A DNA stretch of 9,630 nucleotides from Sulfurimonas sp. (lineage in GTDB: Bacteria > Campylobacterota > Campylobacteria > Campylobacterales > Sulfurimonadaceae). Below, piece after piece: positions 6,881 to 9,630 of this stretch. Location of the stretch: positions 1 to 9,630 of the forward strand of contig NZ_JALOAA010000055.1 of NCBI RefSeq assembly GCF_023229025.1. The letters are read 5' to 3'. Numbering within the stretch: the stretch's first letter is position 1; each line of letters begins with the position of its first letter. The notes beneath the pieces were generated by a model. The model saw only the letters and a list, made by a program, of their open reading frames with translations. It made no database searches and was not told where the DNA came from. Made by a program: the position numbers and the translations under genes.

Positions 6881-6903
6881 GGCATGCTTCTTTTTAGCAT
6901 GCC
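6881..6903 (+). terminator. Hairpin after the EF-hand gene, probable terminator
   Basis: GGCATGCT (6881-6888) and AGCATGCC (6896-6903) form a perfect 8-bp stem with a 7-base loop TCTTTTT. It sits 8 bases after the EF-hand stop. There is no U-tract after the stem, so it is not a textbook intrinsic terminator; it may end or protect the transcript. Confidence 0.45.
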
Positions 6904-6950
6904 AACCCTCTATAAAGCAGAACAACTCCCCTACTACCAACTCCTTGTTA

Positions 6951-7007
6951 TTGTTAAGAAATTGTCAAGAGAACCAACATAAATAATTAACACTATCCTT
7001 TTATACT
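6951..7007 (+). promoter_or_regulatory. Promoter and tandem-repeat operator of the shp-dhc-cytochrome b cluster
   Basis: TTGTTAAGAAA (6951-6961) is followed directly by TTGTCAAGAGA (6962-6972), an 11-bp direct repeat with 9 of 11 matches. A third partial copy, TTGTTA, is at 6945-6950. OmpR/PhoB-family regulators bind such helical-period direct repeats. TATACT (7002-7007) is a plausible -10 with no good -35, as expected for an activated promoter. The repeats would lie around -62 to -42. The cluster encodes an OmpR-type regulator, so autoregulation is plausible but inferred. Confidence 0.45.
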
Positions 7008-7036
7008 TCTGACATATACAAATAAAGGAAGAAAAA

Positions 7037-7438
7037 ATGAAACTCATATTTACCCTGTTTCTCTTTTTAAATATCTCTTCTGCTTCGGTTGTAGATGAGT
7101 ATTTAAACACTCTCGCAAAAGAGGCAAAAATTGAAAATCCAAGTTTTAGTGGATTTGATTTAAAAAGAGGCGAGGAGATTTTTACCTCAAAACATATTGG
7201 GAAAAAAGGCAAAGAGGTCTCATGCGTATCTTGTCATGGAGACGATTTAAGCAAAGCTAGTAAGAATTACTTTACTGCAAAAGAGATTGAACCGCTCTCT
7301 CCTAAAGCAAACCCAAAAAGGTTTAGTGAAGTCAAAACTATCGAGAAATGGTTAAGAAGAAACTTCAATGATGTCTATAACCGTGAGGGAACAACCCAAG
7401 AAAAAGGCGATGTAGTAACATATATCATCAACAAATAA
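7037..7438 (+). CDS. SHP-type monoheme cytochrome c (DUF1924)
   Basis: SHP (sphaeroides heme protein) cytochromes are periplasmic high-spin c-type hemes that bind O2 and NO; an NO dioxygenase activity has been reported for one. This 133-residue protein has a signal peptide (about 1-17, SSAS) and one heme site, CVSCH (63-67). The family block follows: PLSPKANPKRFSEVKTIEKW (86-105), then RRNFNDVYNREGTTQEKGDV. The Asn that ligates the heme in SHP probably corresponds to Asn109, by spacing from the heme motif. The usual RNC...REC cysteines of this block are Phe110 and Gly118 here, so the disulfide expected there is absent (from memory of the family). AAGGAAG precedes the ATG. It is the first gene of the cluster with DHC and cytochrome b, its expected electron donors. 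Confidence 0.88.
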   Translation: MKLIFTLFLFLNISSASVVDEYLNTLAKEAKIENPSFSGFDLKRGEEIFTSKHIGKKGKEVSCVSCHGDDLSKASKNYFTAKEIEPLSPKANPKRFSEVKTIEKWLRRNFNDVYNREGTTQEKGDVVTYIINK

Positions 7439-7448
7439 GGAGTCAAAG

Positions 7449-7955
7449 ATGAAGTCATTAATTTTATTAGCAGCACTAGCGAGTGTAGTTTTAGCAGTAA
7501 GTTACGATAAAAAAGGTGTTGCTGTGGCAACGGATAAGCTATATGTAAAAGAGTGCGGCTCGTGCCACTTTGCATATCAACCCGGTCTTCTTCCATCAAA
7601 CGCTTGGCAGAAGATGATGTCAAATCTCGAAAATCACTTCGGCTCTGATGCCTCTTTGGCAAAAGAGGATTTTGATTCTATCAGTGAGTATTTAAATAAA
7701 AACAGTGCTGAGAAGTTTATGAACTATAAAAGAAGTGCTAGAGTTGTAAATAGCCTAAGAGAGGGAGAAATTCCGGACTCTATATCAAAGACCCCATATA
7801 TGATTGAAAAGCACAAAGATATAAGAGAGAATCTTATAACACAAGAAGAGGTAAAAGGGATATTTAACTGCACCGCATGTCATACCACAGCGCAAAAAGG
7901 TATATATAGCGAGAGAGATATCATGATTCCGAATTATGGAAGATGGGAAGATTAA
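7449..7955 (+). CDS. Periplasmic diheme cytochrome c (DHC)
   Basis: The 168-residue protein has a signal peptide (about residues 1-17) and two heme attachment sites, CGSCH (36-40) and CTACH (141-145). Conserved DHC-type surroundings include YQPGLLPSNAWQKMM (43-57), ENHFGSDASL (61-70; His63 a candidate axial ligand) and EKHKDI (120-125; His122 a second candidate). DHC carries electrons between a membrane cytochrome b and SHP. AAGGAG lies six bases before the ATG, and the gap to the shp stop is 10 bases, so this is the second gene of the operon. The protein is clearly paralogous to the C-terminal domain of the next gene along its whole mature length, with a different C-terminal tail (IPNYGRWED). 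Confidence 0.92.
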   Translation: MKSLILLAALASVVLAVSYDKKGVAVATDKLYVKECGSCHFAYQPGLLPSNAWQKMMSNLENHFGSDASLAKEDFDSISEYLNKNSAEKFMNYKRSARVVNSLREGEIPDSISKTPYMIEKHKDIRENLITQEEVKGIFNCTACHTTAQKGIYSERDIMIPNYGRWED

Positions 7956-7967
7956 GGAGATACTACA

Positions 7968-9080
7968 ATGAAGTCTTATATATGGTCACTTCCTACTAGA
8001 GTCTTTCACTGGCTCTTTGTAGTGCTAATTTTACTTGCTTTTTTAACGGATGATGATAAGCTACTAAATTATCATGCGATTATCGGTTATGGAATTTTAA
8101 CTCTTTTGGTTTTTAGATTTTTTTGGGGCTATCTTGGTCCGAAATACTCTAGATTTAAAGATTTTCCAATGGCTCTTAGAGATATAAAAGAGTTTATATC
8201 AAATATTTTTAGCTCTAAACAGAGATATATAGGACATAACCCTATTGCATCTTATGTAATGATTGGCATATTTATAGTAGTTTTTCTTACTATAATCACA
8301 GGTATATTAACATTTGGTATTCAAGAAGGCAAAGGGTTGCTCTCATCGTTAAATAGCGGCTTTTTTAAAGAGATGGAACTCTTTGAAGATATACATGAGT
8401 TTTTATCTAGCATTTTAATTGCCCTGATAGTTCTGCATCTGCTGGGTATCTTAAGCGATAGAGTCCTTCATGCAAAACATGATACGCTAAACTCTATATT
8501 TAGCGGTTACAAGGTGACAAAAGAGGATGAGAGTATTAAGCTAACTATTTTTCAAAAACTTTTAGCTACGCTATTTCTGGCTATATTTATTGCTTTTTTG
8601 CTCTTTAACCTCATAACCCCTTCCAACCCACTGATTGCTTCAAGTCACAAGAGCGTGGATTATAAAAAACAAAATGAGCTTTTTGTTAAAGAGTGTGCCT
8701 CATGCCACACACTCTATCCACCGCATACGCTGCCAAAAAGGTCTTGGATAGCTTTAATGAGTGATTTAGAGAACCATTTTGAAGATGATGCTTCCTTGGA
8801 TGAAGAAGATAACAAAAACATTTTAGATTTTTTACTAAAAAATAGTGCTGAGACCTCAACGCAAGAGGTAAGTGTTAAGATTTTGAATTCGATAAAAAAT
8901 AAAGATATAATAGCAATAACCCACACAGATTTCTTCAAAACTAGGCATAAAGATATTTCAAAAGAAGTTTTTGCACATGCTGATGTAAAAAGCAGAGCAA
9001 ACTGCAAAGCGTGTCATAGTGATATAGAAAAAGGATTGATTGAAGATGATAAAATTAAAAATATTCGTGCTTTTATGTAG
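7968..9080 (+). CDS. Cytochrome b561 fused to a C-terminal diheme cytochrome c (DHC) domain
   Basis: The 370-residue protein joins two modules. Residues 1-165 are a bacterial (Ni-hydrogenase type) cytochrome b561 with four helices and heme b ligands His14 (VFHW), His36 (YHAIIGY), His143 and His157; the last two are 14 apart, as in E. coli CybB. A fifth helix (about 195-217) carries the chain to the periplasm. Residues 230-370 are a DHC domain with CASCH (243-247) and CKACH (346-350), ENHFEDDASL and RHKDI. The odd number of helices puts the c hemes on the correct, periplasmic side. Quinol oxidation at the b hemes with direct transfer to the fused c hemes, then to DHC or SHP, is inferred. AAGGAG precedes the ATG; 12 bases separate it from dhc. 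Confidence 0.9.
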   Translation: MKSYIWSLPTRVFHWLFVVLILLAFLTDDDKLLNYHAIIGYGILTLLVFRFFWGYLGPKYSRFKDFPMALRDIKEFISNIFSSKQRYIGHNPIASYVMIGIFIVVFLTIITGILTFGIQEGKGLLSSLNSGFFKEMELFEDIHEFLSSILIALIVLHLLGILSDRVLHAKHDTLNSIFSGYKVTKEDESIKLTIFQKLLATLFLAIFIAFLLFNLITPSNPLIASSHKSVDYKKQNELFVKECASCHTLYPPHTLPKRSWIALMSDLENHFEDDASLDEEDNKNILDFLLKNSAETSTQEVSVKILNSIKNKDIIAITHTDFFKTRHKDISKEVFAHADVKSRANCKACHSDIEKGLIEDDKIKNIRAFM

Positions 9081-9447
9081 TCTGTTTCTCCCCTTTTCAC
9101 TTTTGGCAGATGATTATGAACATAAGCAAAATAAAAACCATATCTATAAAAACCTAGACTATCTAAACCTCAGCAAAGATCAATATAAAAAGATAAAAGA
9201 GATATTGATAGATTATAGAAAAGAGTATGAAAAATTTTATAAGAAAAAAGCCAAAAGAGAAAAAGAGCTTCAAGAGCTTATAAGAGAAGAGGAGTTTGAC
9301 AAAGAGAAGTATGAAAACATTGCACAAGATATACACCAAGAGGCTCTTGAGTTAGAGATTGACACTCTAGAAGAGATTCACTCTATATTATCAGCCTCAC
9401 AGCGGAAAAAATTTTCATACTATTTGTGGGAGTGGAGAGTTGAATAG
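9046..9447 (+). CDS. Spy/CpxP-like (LTxxQ family) periplasmic protein
   Basis: The 133-residue protein has a signal peptide (about residues 1-21, LLADD) and an all-helical, highly charged mature chain. Two LTxxQ-type motifs bracket it, LSKDQ (42-46) and LSASQ (115-119), as in the Spy/CpxP/ZraP family of envelope chaperones and stress sensors. The helices between are rich in Lys and Glu and probably form the antiparallel cradle dimer. It overlaps the cytochrome b gene by 35 bases. The ATG at 9046 is chosen; a TTG at 9040 lies closer to AAGGA (9031-9035) and would add only MK, so it remains possible. Placed directly ahead of a response regulator, it may damp or report to a sensor kinase, as CpxP does; that is inference. 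Confidence 0.75.
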   Translation: MIKLKIFVLLCSLFLPFSLLADDYEHKQNKNHIYKNLDYLNLSKDQYKKIKEILIDYRKEYEKFYKKKAKREKELQELIREEEFDKEKYENIAQDIHQEALELEIDTLEEIHSILSASQRKKFSYYLWEWRVE

Positions 9448-9630
9448 AAGAGTTTTGCTTATAGAAGATGACCTGCAGATGCAAAGTTTGATAGCGGAGT
9501 ACTTAAAGAAGTACAACTTTACTTGCAATGCCTTTGCACACCCGCTTGATGCAATAGAGGAGCTTAAGAAGAGCAGCTCTTACGCTATTGTTATTTTAGA
9601 TTTAATGCTTCCCGATATTGACGGCTTTGA
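9440..9630 (+). CDS. Response regulator, receiver domain (partial, probably OmpR type)
   Basis: The open frame runs off the right edge after about 63 residues. It begins NRRVLLIEDDLQMQSLIAEYL after a TTG start, with the acidic pocket at Glu9, Asp10 and Asp11. The phosphoacceptor Asp54 lies in ILDLMLPDIDGF, the classic receiver pattern. No ATG lies between the stop upstream and the conserved VLLIEDD strand, so TTG (9440) is chosen, with GGGAG seven bases before it. It overlaps the Spy-like gene by 8 bases. The output domain is outside the window; OmpR type is inferred from LDLMLPDIDG, and a histidine kinase probably follows. Confidence 0.88.
   Translation, partial: MNRRVLLIEDDLQMQSLIAEYLKKYNFTCNAFAHPLDAIEELKKSSSYAIVILDLMLPDIDGF

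Noticed and set aside
6934..7212. Minus-strand frame of 92 codons across the shp promoter and gene start
   Set aside because: It overlaps the SHP signal peptide and heme motif in the other direction and shows no recognisable features.
8714..9007. Minus-strand frame opposite the DHC domain of the cytochrome b fusion
   Set aside because: It is the complement of a domain with two CxxCH motifs and has no start signals.

Overview
This AT-rich window comes from a bacterial chromosome. It looks like Campylobacterota (epsilonproteobacteria), probably a Sulfurimonas-type organism. That is inferred from protein style, tight gene packing with start/stop overlaps, extended -10 promoters of the TGnTACAAT kind, and the mix of respiratory c-type cytochromes with a two-domain NosL protein. 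No rRNA, tRNA, CRISPR array or insertion sequence was seen.

Layout. (1) Positions 1-2079, minus strand: an operon of a two-domain NosL-like copper protein, a small one-helix membrane protein and an FtsX/MacB-type ABC permease that runs off the left edge. Its ~400-base upstream region holds a perfect TTGAT-N4-ATCAA (CRP/FNR-type) box, correctly spaced from a -10 element. It implies a leader of about 286 bases with a possible hairpin. (2) Positions 2480-5046, minus strand: a housekeeping-like operon of a Ste24-type M48 metalloprotease, PrmC (release factor methyltransferase) and a DUF4149 membrane protein. (3) Positions 5149-6873, plus strand: a DUF502 membrane protein translationally coupled to a patatin-like lipase, then a small secreted EF-hand protein and a hairpin. 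(4) Positions 7037-9630, plus strand: an electron-transfer cluster of an SHP-type monoheme cytochrome (DUF1924), a diheme cytochrome c (DHC), a cytochrome b561 carrying a second DHC domain at its C-terminus, a Spy/CpxP-like periplasmic protein, and the start of an OmpR-type response regulator.

How they fit together. The right-hand cluster matches the known SHP-DHC-cytochrome b association. Electrons would pass from quinol through the b hemes to the DHC hemes and then to SHP, which in other bacteria binds O2 and NO. The Spy-like protein and response regulator suggest envelope-stress or ligand control. A tandem 11-bp direct repeat just upstream of the shp promoter is a plausible operator. The left-hand operon probably handles copper for a respiratory enzyme under low-oxygen or nitrogen-oxide control.

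Most notable are the cytochrome b-DHC fusion beside a stand-alone DHC paralogue, the SHP lacking the two cysteines expected near its heme ligand, and the double NosL with a heme-less cytochrome-c-like linker. These are variations on known systems; I do not see a wholly unknown system.
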